Part shown: positions 42,950 to 53,469 of the stretch, piece by piece
Position numbering within the stretch: the stretch's first letter is position 1
Layout: each line of letters begins with the position of its first letter
NCBI GenBank assembly: GCA_000733355.1
Contig: JNVV01000035.1
Coordinates: 73,682 to 137,681, forward strand
Direction: 5' to 3'
Origin: Falciphora oryzae
Lineage: Eukaryota > Ascomycota > Sordariomycetes > Magnaporthales > Magnaporthaceae
DNA: 64,000 nucleotides
Translations under genes and position numbers: made by a program
The notes under the pieces: generated by a model
Told to the model about the DNA's origin: nothing
The model's input: only the letters and a program-made list of their open reading frames with translations
The model's database searches: none

Positions 42950-45900
42950 CATAAAAAACCCATTTCATTTCGCTATCGCCTTTTATTACCTTGCCTAATT
43001 CGATTAAAATCCTCGTCTACGAGCAAAGCACTATTATCCCCCCCATAAATTTCCGCTACGTGACTTTTCCATTCGTTGAAATTCTAAATCCAGATTTCAT
43101 CCGGACATTTTGGATAGCGAAAACGCTTATCGAAAAGGCCATCCCTTTTTAAATACTGCGCGTTAAGATGCCTCGAAAAATATGATCCAGGATAGAAGTT
43201 AAACCCACAGAAAAGGCAAAAAGCCCGTTTTTTATTTGTTTGGTTCCGATAAGTGGGCTTCGTACGGCCGTCCGTGTTTTATTTTGGCAGATTCGGGGCG
43301 TTATGCTCGCTATAAAGTATTACAACGTGGTTATTCCAGTCCATAGCGTTTTCGATAACGTGATCACCTAAACCCTCCTTATAGCATGCAGGGCAGCGAA
43401 AGGGTTTTTAAAAAAAAAGGCCTTTTTTAATATAGGCTTTGCTGTTGTGGCGTGTGAGATTGCCGCATTAAATAAATTGCTGCCTGCATAAAAAACAGAT
43501 AGGTTTTTGTTAAAAGAACTAATGTATTTAGCTTAGGTTGGGTGCATAGGCCCAACCTACCATGTACTACTCTTATTAGATTATCTACCCTGTACTGTTG
43601 TGGGGTTGTGCACAGGAGTAGCGGGCAGGGCTTATAGCGTACCCGGGGGTGGCTTACAGCATCTATAGCGCTTACTGAAAGCCTGAAGGTGGCCTGTAGC
43701 CCCTGTAGGATGCCTAAGCACCCAAGTCAGCCGTTGTGGGTCGCACTGACTCGCCTACCCTGCACATCTACCCTATACAGAATTGGTCAGGAGTTAATTT
43801 GCACAAGTCAGAATTGGAGGCTCAACGCGGAGATGGGTTTGGTGGTCGTGGGTCGATTTTTTGGAAACCCCATACAAAATAATTTTTCGGAAAATCGCTT
43901 GCGGCACCGGAAGCCCCCACGGCGGAGAACCCGCGGGATCGATGTCGGTGGGTATATGAGGGAAGCGATTGTTGGCGCCCCTCAACTGCAATACAAGCCT
44001 GTTCCACCCACTAAGCTTGGGGCCCCGACAGCGCTATTTATAGCGCCTGTCAGGGCCCAATCCAACTAACCGAGACCCTGCTGGCCACTGTGACTGCGCT
44101 GCAAATCCCCGATTTGACCTCCCAATATTAACAGTTTTAAGCTATCCGACCCTGTTACTAGCATAAGTTTTACCGGTATTAGCGTCGAAATTAGTGCTTT
44201 TATTATATTAGCATCCCTGTCCGCGAAAAAAGCTGCGAGCAAGTTGCCGAACAGCGCCGTCCGCAATTCCCCGGGTTTAATGCCGATATCATTTTCCAGC
44301 AAAAAATAACTGATAATAAAAGTTGGGGGCCCGGAGTTTCTATGCCGGGTTTTACGGGGGTTGATTTATGGGTTTTGCAAATCGTTTGTCGGGAGGCCGG
44401 ACGTTTTCCGTTTGTCAACCTCGCGAAAATATTCCGCCCTTTTTTTTTTCCACTATTAAAGCGGACAAATTTATAATATTTTTGCCAATTTACGACTGGA
44501 TTTAATTGGCTTTTTGTTTTGCCGTTGGCGATTTTTCCGCTTTAAACGCGGCGTATTAAGCGCGGAGTTCGCGTATATTTCGCCGCTGTTTAAATAATTC
44601 CAGGTCCTTTTTAGTAAGGTAAATCGGGGCGTGTTCGTCCCGCCGGAGGGAGGCGTGGCGCAAAAGGGCAAAAAGGCCGTCGTTTTATCCCGTACGGTGG
44701 TGAAATGCAATGCGTGCAAGGTTATAAGGTATAAAATTTGGCTGGTAGCTCGCATTAAATACCGCGGTTAAGTTGGAAAGCATATGGTTACGTACCGCTG
44801 GGGTAAGAAAGTTTATAAGTTCCATTAGTATATTTTTATATAGCAGCCGGAAGTTGTACGGCTGTCCATATATACCGTTAAGCCTGTTATTTGCCCCTAT
44901 TCGCATCGCATATAGCCGCAGCTTTATCCGGAAGCCGGCTATTAGAAGCGTACGATCCCATAGCTCCGAGTACGCGTAATAAGGCAACGAGAAGATTTTG
45001 CGATTTGCTATCCCTGGCTTCCAGTTTAATTCGATGTAGTCGATACCTTCCGTATGGGGCCGTTAAAAAAGGTCATTTAAAGAATTGAAGGTGGTATCGA
45101 AGGCATCGTCGTAAATTGCTTAGACGGCGATAAAGCTAGCGAAGCAGCAGATTTGATATAATATAATCGTTACGGCGAATTTAACCCTAGCGAAAAAGCA
45201 GCCGCGTTAAAAAAGGGCGCAGATAAAGGGGCTGGAGCAGGGGAAAGGGCTGGGATATTTATACGTTATTTTACGAACGGCGGATTACATTTTTTTTTAC
45301 TTTGTTGTAGTGTATTATAATGTACGCAATAAGCTTTTTCGGCTCCTTCCCTACCGGGTCCCGGACAACGGCCAGGCGGATTTAACTGTAAGAAAAGTTT
45401 AGCAAAGCGCCTGGTCGAAAGCCGCTAATACTAGCTAGGAGGACCACGCAATAAAATGCAATTCGGGTTTTGCGGGCGCAAGGAATGTCGTTCGCGCGAG
45501 TCCATAGCGTGGTAAGGATTAGGAGGACGTTTTGCTCGGTTATTTCAGTTTTAGTAAACGTTTGCTTGAAAATGAGGCCGTATTGTTTGCTTAAATTTGT
45601 AGCAATCCATTACCGCAGCCTTTTTTATTAAAAGGCAATAACAAATGGGCAAGCAGGGACGCAACGGACGTACGTAGGAAATATTCGCAAATGGTCCTTT
45701 TCCGCGGGTTTTTTCGCCAGGAAAATATTGTAATGTCTACAGCTTTTTGTTATCGGGGTTGGCGAATCTTTTTTCTTTCAAAACGGTTTCGTCGGCCGCT
45801 CGGATTAGGGTCCTCCAAATACTTTTAACGGTATAGGCTGCTGTTATTAATCGTTCCATTTTATATTCCTCCGGGCCAAAATTTAAGTGAAGCCGCTCGG

Positions 45901-46250
45901 AAAATTTAACGAAATTATCGAAAAAGGTTCGATAACGACTTTCCGCCAAGCTATAACTACAGCACAAGCTAAACCAGATTCTATCGGGATCGATTTCGAA
46001 TTTATTAAAAAATTTAGAAACGTTAAAAGCATTTTACAATTTAGTAATGCTAAGGCACGACGCAGGACTAACAAAACAGAACAAATGGGATTAAATCGAA
46101 AAACAATTCCTGTTCTTCTAAAAAAAGGGGGGTGGAAGAAATGGAAAAAAAAAAAAAAAAAAAAAAGCGTACAATCTCCATGCTTTCATTACTGCATTTT
46201 GCGCAAACTCCGACCGCTCAGGGAACCGGCGATTGCCGTTTAGTAGTGTT
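42950..46250 (-). pseudogene. DUF3435/FluG-type tyrosine recombinase, heavily decayed
   Basis: The minus strand still shows the family in order: SRYRTFFDNFVKFSERLHLN and AAYTVKSIWRTLIRAADETV (45960-45740), TFLAPAKPELHFIAW (about 45490), LPYYAYSELWDRTLLIAGFR and LRLYAMRIGANNRLNG (44985-44876), AVRNHMLSNLTAVFNASYQP (about 44800), then a C-terminal zinc-finger array in one frame: CFLCRQQF..CGNLTRHNS (43498-43440), RCPACYKEGLGDHV…WNNHV, CLFCGFNFYPGSYFSRHL, W..EWKSHV (to about 43050). Stops in the zinc-finger frame fall where Gln would fit. The strong drift to A/T and dense stops fit RIP. DUF3435 proteins include the tyrosine recombinases that mobilise Starship giant elements; the zinc-finger FluG type is a related branch, so an equivalent role is uncertain. 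Confidence 0.65.
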
Positions 46251-47139
46251 TCGAAAAACCGGTCGAAATTTTAGCGAGCATTCCGGTGCCTTTCCTCTGC
46301 CCTACTGCCTTTAAAGTTCCGGACCCGCTTCGTAATAGTAATAGGAGCGCCTAGCGCCGACGTGGAGGATAACATCGCTTTTTCGCCGCCGTTGTGTAGG
46401 CTGCATTAGTGCTTACGGCAGGAGGACCAAGGGACGGTTAATGGACGAAAGGGCGGGAGGCGAGGGCGGGAGGGGAAAGGATAGGTGGAAAAAGGGCCCT
46501 CTTCCCTAATAAGGGTTTGGCGGAACCAGGAGCTGGGCGGCGACTTTCTATAGCGGCGGCAGGGCAGCGGAATCGAAAAAAAACGGTCGTTGGTCGCAGG
46601 GCACCAGATTCCTGGTGTTTGGCCTTGTCGTCGACAAAGCGGCGGTGCGGCCGCGCGACCGTTTTGTCGTTTGGTCGAGTGGGGAACAAAGGCGGCCGCC
46701 CATTGGCCAACAGCTCCGGCATATGGAATTTGGAAAAATCCCAGTACTAGTTCAACCCTCACTGGTTTGACTAGGGGAGAGCGGACGGGATCCCGTATAT
46801 TCCAGTGGGTATGGTCGTATGTGCTTAGTCCCCCCTCCCGTTGCATTCAAATATGCTACACTTCCCGGGACCCTAACTTCCTAGCGGCCCCCACCGAAAC
46901 CTGCAACGCGTTTTTCCCTGGCCGTAACAACCGAGACAAGTATCTTGACCGGGGTACGATGGCTGGCGGTGGGTTGATTGCGGCGGCCTTGGATGCGATG
47001 ATTGTGGTCAAATCGGGTTGGAGGAAAGTGAAGGTGGCAGCTGGTGGTTACTTTCGCAAAAAAAAAAAAAAAAAAAAGATTGCGTTTGAAATTGTGGGCG
47101 AAGGTAGGTAAAGCCACGCGCAAGCCAACTGTCGTCCCA
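46251..47139. other. No supported gene; poly-A tracts
   Basis: Homopolymer A runs at about 46146-46166 (just left) and 47059-47077. Unsupported overlapping frames only. This stretch lies upstream of the recombinase relic, where a mobile-element boundary would be expected. Confidence 0.4.
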
Positions 47140-47445
47140 TTACGCAGATAGCCCAAGGACTACGGACCATGCCTCCGGCGAGTCCACTGTCTCCGCCAGA
47201 GCTACAGATTGCGGCAAGGAGAGCACTAGTATCAAGAGAGCAGTGGTTTTTCGAGCATAAATCAGCATCGGAAAGAAAGTGAATACAGCAGCTACATGGT
47301 ATAATCGTAAAAATATGACCAACGCCGTGCTTCCAAGGAAAGTAAGAGCAAAAACGCCAGCGCCAAGAACCTGAACCCCTATCAAAGGCCTAAAGGTAGG
47401 GAAACAACGCGGCTTACGCGACAAAAGAATGCCCAACAAAGTCAA
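47140..47445 (-). CDS. Possible small membrane protein fragment, doubtful
   Basis: An open frame of about 100 residues with three hydrophobic stretches (VLGAGVFALTFLGSTALVIF, the following VAAVFTFFPMLI and TALLILVLSLP). No family recognised and no signal of translation start or splicing; may be a chance frame. Confidence 0.2.
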   Translation of the reverse strand: MTLLGILLSRKPRCFPTFRPLIGVQVLGAGVFALTFLGSTALVIFLRLYHVAAVFTFFPMLIYARKTTALLILVLSLPQSVALAETVDSPEAWSVVLGLSA

Positions 47446-47599
47446 AAACGACCTGTCAAATGTGACAAGGAGTGAGTAGGAACAACGGGGTGGAGTGACA
47501 AGCGGAATGGGAGAAGAGTGGCTACAACGCCGTAGCTAAAAGGTGAGGGAACGAAGGAAAAACAGTAAGGGAAGGGTCGAATAGAGCAGAACAAACCGT

Positions 47600-48500
47600 C
47601 TAGGCGCGGAAGCCGATCGGGGCACCGCGCATGCCGACGACGCGACGGACGAGCCGCTCGTCCTCGGCATCGGTCTCCTCGTTGGCATCAGCCTCCTCAG
47701 CAGCAGCATCGGCCGCCTCTTCCTCCGCCTTAGCAGTCAAAGCTACCTCAATGCCAACCAGGTTCTCGGCGAGGTCGCGCTTCTTGGGCTGCGGCTTCTT
47801 GGGCGGGTAGACACCAATGAGGGCTGTCGTCGTCCTCGAACAGCGCCATGGCCTGGGCGTTCTCGCCACTGGCGGGAGCGTCGCGCTTGGCGGCCTTGGG
47901 TGGGTAGTAGCCGATAGGGCTTCCGTCGTCGTTGAAGAGCGCCATGACTTTCTTTTCGCTGGCCGGGTCCTGCGGGGGCGGGCGGGCGGAGCGGGTGCGT
48001 CGCGCTTCTGGACGCCGCCGTCGGGGCGCACGTCGACCAGATCCTGCGACAGGTCGAAACTGTCGAGCACCGGGCGCCGGCGAGCGCTTCTCCTTCTTGG
48101 GAGCAGGCGGCGCCTGAATGGCCTCGCCGTCCGGGCCGATGATGGCCTCGACATTGGTTTTCACGCCGGGAGGGAGGCGGAAGCCGGCACCGGCCTGGCC
48201 GGCGAGATCGCGGACGGCGACCCTTGGAGGCGCCCGAGTAATGGTCCTTGAGGAACTCGCCGATATCCTCCTAGCTAGCCTCGGCGCGGCGGACCATCCC
48301 GGTGGCGGCGCCGTTGTAGTAGTTGTCGAGGAACTTGTTGATTTCTACCTGGGTGGCGTGGGCGGGCGCCGAGCGGGCGGAGGCCGTTGTACCCGTTGAG
48401 GAGGCTGGCAAGGCCCTCGCGCTTTACCTTGATCCCCTGGCTGGCGGCCCGCTGCTGCACGACGGCGGCGACGTCCTCGGGCTCGACCGACCTCTTTCCT
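47600..48500 (-). pseudogene. Broken gene of unknown family fused behind the ankyrin NLR
   Basis: Begins around RSVEPEDVAAVVQQRAASQG and KREGLASLLNGYNG in frame with the upstream NLR. After a frameshift near 48385 it reads ATQVEINKFLDNYYNGAATG, a TAG near 48273 (after RAEAS; CAG fits), EDIGEFLKDHYSGASK, then another shift to GFRLPPGVKTNVEAIIGPDG. The end carries a repeated module: MALFNDDGSPIGYYPPK (47944-47890) and MALFEDDDSP / IGVYPPKK (47849-47800), the second with a 1-base insertion, followed by an Ala/Glu-rich tail. Family not recognised. It looks like the truncated remains of a separate gene joined to the NLR by deletion. Confidence 0.5.
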
Positions 48501-51500
48501 TGCCGGGGCGCGCTCTGCTGAGACTTCTTGTCTTTGTTAGTGAGGGATGTGACTCCTTGGACAATGGCGGGGATCGCGGGGATGGCCACGTTAACGTTAG
48601 CCTCGTTAGCCAACAGCAACCGAACGACATCTGTTTGGCCGTAGCACGCAGCGATTTCGAGGGGGCTGCTTGGCCAATAGTCGGGATGCGCATTGTTAAT
48701 GTCCATCCCTCTGCCGAGCAGCAAACGGACAACCTCGATTCCGCCCTCTGCGGCGGCAGTTTCTAGGGCGTTGCCACCCCGACCGCACTTCGCCTCCGGG
48801 CCGGCGCCCCTGCCCAACAGCAGCTGGAATATGCCTGTACGGCCTAAGGCGCCAAGAGGGGCACTTTGGCAGCCTCCATATAACCAGGCCGACTTGTCCA
48901 CGCCGGCTCCTTTGTCTAACAGCGCCCGGACGAAATCAATGTGGCCTTTATCCGCGGCGGCAATGAGGGCGTTGCCAACGCAGCCTCCTTGCACGTGAAC
49001 GTCAACTCCATGGTCGAGCAGCAGCTGGGCAATTTCGAAGTGGCCGTGATGCAAAGCGCATTGGAGTGGGCAGCCATAACGGTTGTCTGGTGCGCCAGTG
49101 TCAACTCTACGATCCAGCATCAGCTGTACTATTTTTGTATGACCCTTTTGCGAAGCGATATCAAGGGCTTGGTGCCAGCAGCTGTCCGGTGCGTGAGCGT
49201 TGGCGTCTGCTTCCAGCAGCCGCTGGATAATATCCGTACGACTTGCCAACGAGGCCGCTTACGGAGCGGATATGTGCTTCCCGCCACGCGCGGCAGGGTC
49301 GGCACCCTTGTCCAGCAGCAAAGTGACCACCTTTTCATGGCCTTTCCACGCAGCGGCTCGAAGGGCGTTCCCAAACGCACCGCTCCGCGCGTTGACGTCG
49401 GCACCCTTGTCCAGCAGCACAGCGACCACCTCTTCATGGCCCTCCCACGCAGCGGCTCGAAGGGCGTTCCCAAACGCACCGCCCCGCGCGTTGGCGTCGG
49501 CACCCTTGTCCAGCAGCAGAGTGACCACTTCTTCATGGCCTTTCCACGCAGCGGCTTGAAGGGCGTTCCCATACGCACCGGCCCGCGCGTTGACGTCGGC
49601 ACCCTCGTCGAGCAGAAGCTGAACCGCTTGTATGTGTCCATTGCGAGAAGCGGCCTGAAGGGGGCTATCGTATCTCCCGCCCCCTGTGCTGATGACGGCA
49701 TTTATGTCGGCACCATCTTGCAGCAAAAGTTTTGCCGCCTGGGTGCAACCATATAAACAGGCATAATAAAGCCCCGATCTGCCCATATTCTCCGGCGCCG
49801 GATCCCGGACCCACCTTCGCGGTGGTGGAGCAATCAAGGAAATCCAAGTCGAATAGCAACTGCTGTCTTGTAGAAATTGGGCCACTGCTTGGGCAACGTC
49901 TTCATGCTTCTCGGCTTTGGCAGCGTAGAGCATACAGTTATGTGCCGCGAAATCGGCGAGTTCAAACGTGTATCGGCCTTCCACGAGCCCGCCTGCCTTG
50001 GTCGAGAGGTAAGCCAGGCATGTCTTGGTGATGCAAATGCTGCTGGTGATTTCGCTGAACTGATCTTGCTGTTCGAGGTATTCCTTGACGGAAAAGTGTG
50101 CGAGGTGTACCTCTATGGTGGTTTCCTCTGGCCAACCCCATTGGGAAGGAACCATTGCAATCAAGCCGGGGCAATGCTTGAGCACGGCAGCTTTGTTGAA
50201 CGGCCTACGCTGGGGTTCGAAGCCCGGGGATTCTGCCTCGATATCTGTGGCAATGACATCCATGGCTTCTGATAAATGAAGCGGTCGATCGCAATGAGCC
50301 AAAAATCGCAAAAGACGAATAGCATCCTGCTTCAACTTTAACGGAATGCTTTCTATCATCCGACTATATGTTTCCTCGAGGGTTGCGGGCAATTCGTCGA
50401 GAGTATCTTTAAGCGCTTTGGGGTTGATGCATTCGGCAAGCGCTTCCAGCTGGCAATATGCCCATCTGAACCTGCTAAAAGTTAGAAGGGATGGCTGTTC
50501 ATGGATGATGAAGAAGCAGGATTTTTTTTAGTAGGTACTTACATGCCGCCGGCTCTGTCTCCGACGCGAGTGCAAATCATCTCACGCAGATCGTCAGACA
50601 GGCCCAATTCGCGAAATCGAGGGTCCCCGGTCTCGTCATCGACAAGTTGCGAGGACACATAGGCGTATATGTCGTCGTTGATGGCCTCTTTGTCATTGTA
50701 GAGCGACAGGCAGTTCTCCTCCCCAATCAAGGAGGGGATGCGCTCGAATTCGGGAGCGGGTCGGCCAGTGAAGATCAACTGACCATGCCCGAACCCTTCC
50801 ATGTCCTCGACCCAGTCAACAAGCTGCCTTCTCGTTGTCGACTCATCCAAAGCGTCAAGGACAATGGTAAAAGCTGACAGCTCTGTCAGTATAGCTCGCA
50901 GTAGGTCCTTGAGTGCTGCTGTTGTCAGGCGACGATCATCACGGTGGCGGTTTCGGACCAAGCATCTGACCTGGTCCAGAGCGTCACTTTTCCACGTGTA
51001 GGCCTGGTAGATAAGTGACCTCAGCATGCCATCGAAAGTCTGCTTTGCTGTGTTGCTAAAGTCAAAGTAGAAGTAGAGGACCACCTCTGGGTCCCACTGG
51101 GCTAGGTGGTCGATGATCGTTGTACTGAGAACGGTTTTACCGCACCCAGCGAACCCATGCAGCCACAGCTGTCGACGCGATCTGGAGCACCAATCCTGGA
51201 AAATGGGGTGTTTTAAAAGCCAGCGGCCTGTCCCCTCGTGGCGGGAAGCCCTTGCGTGATCGAGGTTGGAAGAAGGATCTGCGGCATCCAACCACTTCTT
51301 GATATTCTTGTCGAGTTCTTTGGTTTTTTGGTCTTCGAGAATGACGTAAGAGGCCTCTACTGTCTGCTGAACTATATATGTTTATTTGTTTCTCGTCAGC
51401 GGTAGTTTCCGACAAAACCCAAACAAAAATCTATACAAGTTATGCTCGCATACCTGCACCGAGAGCTTCTTCGATCCTCGCCTCACCCTCGACTTGGCTA

Positions 51501-52447
51501 GGAACGATATGCGCCAAAATTTCCCTCGCATAAACTGCCGCCGCCATGGCCGCGTAGCCCTGCCACAGCTTATTTTTATGTGAATCCGAATAATCGCAAA
51601 TGCCCCGGATCACCAAAGGGAAGCCATCCATCAGACCGGCCGCCTCCATCTCGAAGCAAAGCACGTTTTCTTGCTTCGCTAGTTCATCCCGAATGTATGC
51701 ATCCTTTATCAGCTGATTCGCGCTGGCGATGGTACCGTAGTGGATCGCGGGTCCGGGCTCGTCCTCATCTCTTTCCCTCAGTGGAACAAGGTCTTCCGGG
51801 GCATTGCCGCACTCTTCGCAATCACTCTCAGACTCTGGATGCACGACCTCGGGGCGGTACCGCTTGTCGGTGGCGGCGGCTGGGCGAGAGAACTTCTTCC
51901 GGGCCTTCGGTTTTTTGGACAAGCGCTGAGTGATCTGCTCCTCGTAGTCATGGCCGTCGATGTCATGAACACTTCTCAGTTTACTGACTGCTGTGAGAAG
52001 TATCATGGGTGGCTTGTTCAGGTGCCCAGTGTAGTGGAACTTCTTCTCTTGCATGGCTTTGCCGAAATCGTACTGAAACACGGCGCCCTTATCTCCATCG
52101 GGACTGCTGACAACGATATCGCCGAGCCGTATATCGTGCTTTTTGCTGGGCGCGCCACCCCCGATGCCAACCATCAGTCCAAACCGGAGGTTTGGGAAGC
52201 TCCGCTGCATGAAATCCGCCACACGGGTGGCTGAGGTGAGCCCGTATGTCCCACTGGGAAGACAGGCCATGACAACATTGTGACCCGCGATAGCCCCGAG
52301 AGTGTAGGTGTTGTTGTCGCCCTTGGCCAGAGATTGGGCACGGGGATGCTCTTGACCATCGAGCATGAGTGTGGCGGCAGAGAGCTCCGTTGGGATGGCT
52401 GAAATCCATCCGATCGTGTAGTTTTTAGGGTCCGAGAAGGTGGTCAT
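48501..52447 (-). pseudogene. NLR receptor: PNP-UDP + NACHT + ankyrin repeats, one nonsense codon
   Basis: Exon 1 (52447-51454) is a nucleoside phosphorylase-like domain (YTIGWISAIPTELSAATLML, VGIGGGAPS, FEMEAAGLMDGFPLVIRG, DYSDSHKNKLW). An 82-bp intron leads to exon 2 (51371-50543), the NACHT core: Walker A LHGFAGCGKTVLS, Walker B FTIVLDALDE, LIFTGRPAPE. A 71-bp intron leads to exon 3 (from 50471): winged-helix-like WAYCQLEAL…LPATLEETYSRMIE…HLAHFSVKEYLEQ, then ankyrin repeats. All junctions keep phase. The only lesion is a TAA at 49259-49261 between two ankyrin units, where CAA fits; the same frame continues (SLASRTDIIQRLL…) through more ankyrin repeats to about 48600. A protein ending at the TAA would keep PNP, NACHT and about five to six ankyrin units, so the gene may still be partly functional. 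Class role: non-self recognition and cell death. Confidence 0.85.
49262..49640 (-). repeat. Near-identical 99-bp ankyrin-coding repeats
   Basis: Four consecutive 33-residue units of the type GNALRAAAWEGHEEVVAVLL followed by DKGADVNARSGAF differ at one to three positions each. Units further along the protein are ordinary diverged ankyrins, so homogenisation is confined to this block. Confidence 0.85.
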
Positions 52448-53469
52448 GGCGGGTACCTATGTTGGATATGAAGGAAGTAAAGTAAGGGTTTCTCCGGTGA
52501 CGGGAGATGACAGAAGTTGAGACGATAAAAGTAGACGAAAGAAACTCGGCATAGACAATCAAATCCGTAGGGAAAGTAGAGACACCTAGGGGATCCAGAC
52601 AGACACTTCGACACAGGAAAGAGGGGCAAAGGGGGGCTCTACGCAGCGATGGCAGCCTCATATAAAGGTAGCGATAAGTTCAGCCTGACCACTTGTCCGC
52701 GGGGTTGATCGGAGGGGTTCGTCAACACCCATGGTTGGGCGGGGGGCCTTTCCAATCGAGAAATGGCTTATCTGCGGCTCCCCGAGTGTGCCTTTTGCCT
52801 GGGAGTGCCCAGGCGCTCGTCGACAGAGGAGCTAAATCAAGCCACTCTGACCCGCGATTCGCTCAAGTCGACGCTCGTGGACCATGGGGGCGGCCCCCAT
52901 GCCACCATTTCCACAGGCGGATGTGCATTGTTTTCACAAGACTCGGCCAGAATGCCAGCCCGACGGAGCCAGAAGGACGATGCAGCTGCATGCTCTCGGG
53001 GTTGCTCGTCCAAACTACCTACCAATCCGCTGGCTGCTGCGGCTGAGCATGCGGGGAGGGTACATGAGACATGTCGCGCGGAGCCTTACCGTGGCGGGCG
53101 TGGAAATCTAAACCAGCTGGAGCCCTACCGGATCTTGTAGTAAGTATAGGACCCAGAATTAGCCAAAATATTCATCGAAGCGCGGTAAACCGAGCACCTA
53201 CCTAGGTGCTTACTTGGTGCAGGGTCGTCAACGGCCATCGGCGGAGCGGAACATGAAGCGGGGACAGATTGAGGTCTATGAGGACAGCCACTGGCCGGGA
53301 CGCCCCAATGCGGGATCGGCGTGGGTCATGCGATGGCCCACGACAAGGTCGGCGATGCAGGTCGGGCGAAAGTTGATGGGGCTGAAGTAGATATGTTCTA
53401 GGTCGGGCGGAAAGTCTCAAGTGTCAGCAAATGAAATACTCCTGGGTCAAAAAGGCCAGGGAGGTTAGG
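52448..53469. other. Intergenic: NLR promoter and CVNH-gene 3' flank
   Basis: No supported gene. TATAAAG-like sequence near 52661 (read on the minus strand CTTTATATGA) may serve the NLR; not certain. Confidence 0.35.

Noticed and set aside
49129..49756. Frames antisense to the ankyrin repeats
   Set aside because: Repeat shadows; the opposite strand has ankyrin consensus in phase with the NACHT exon.
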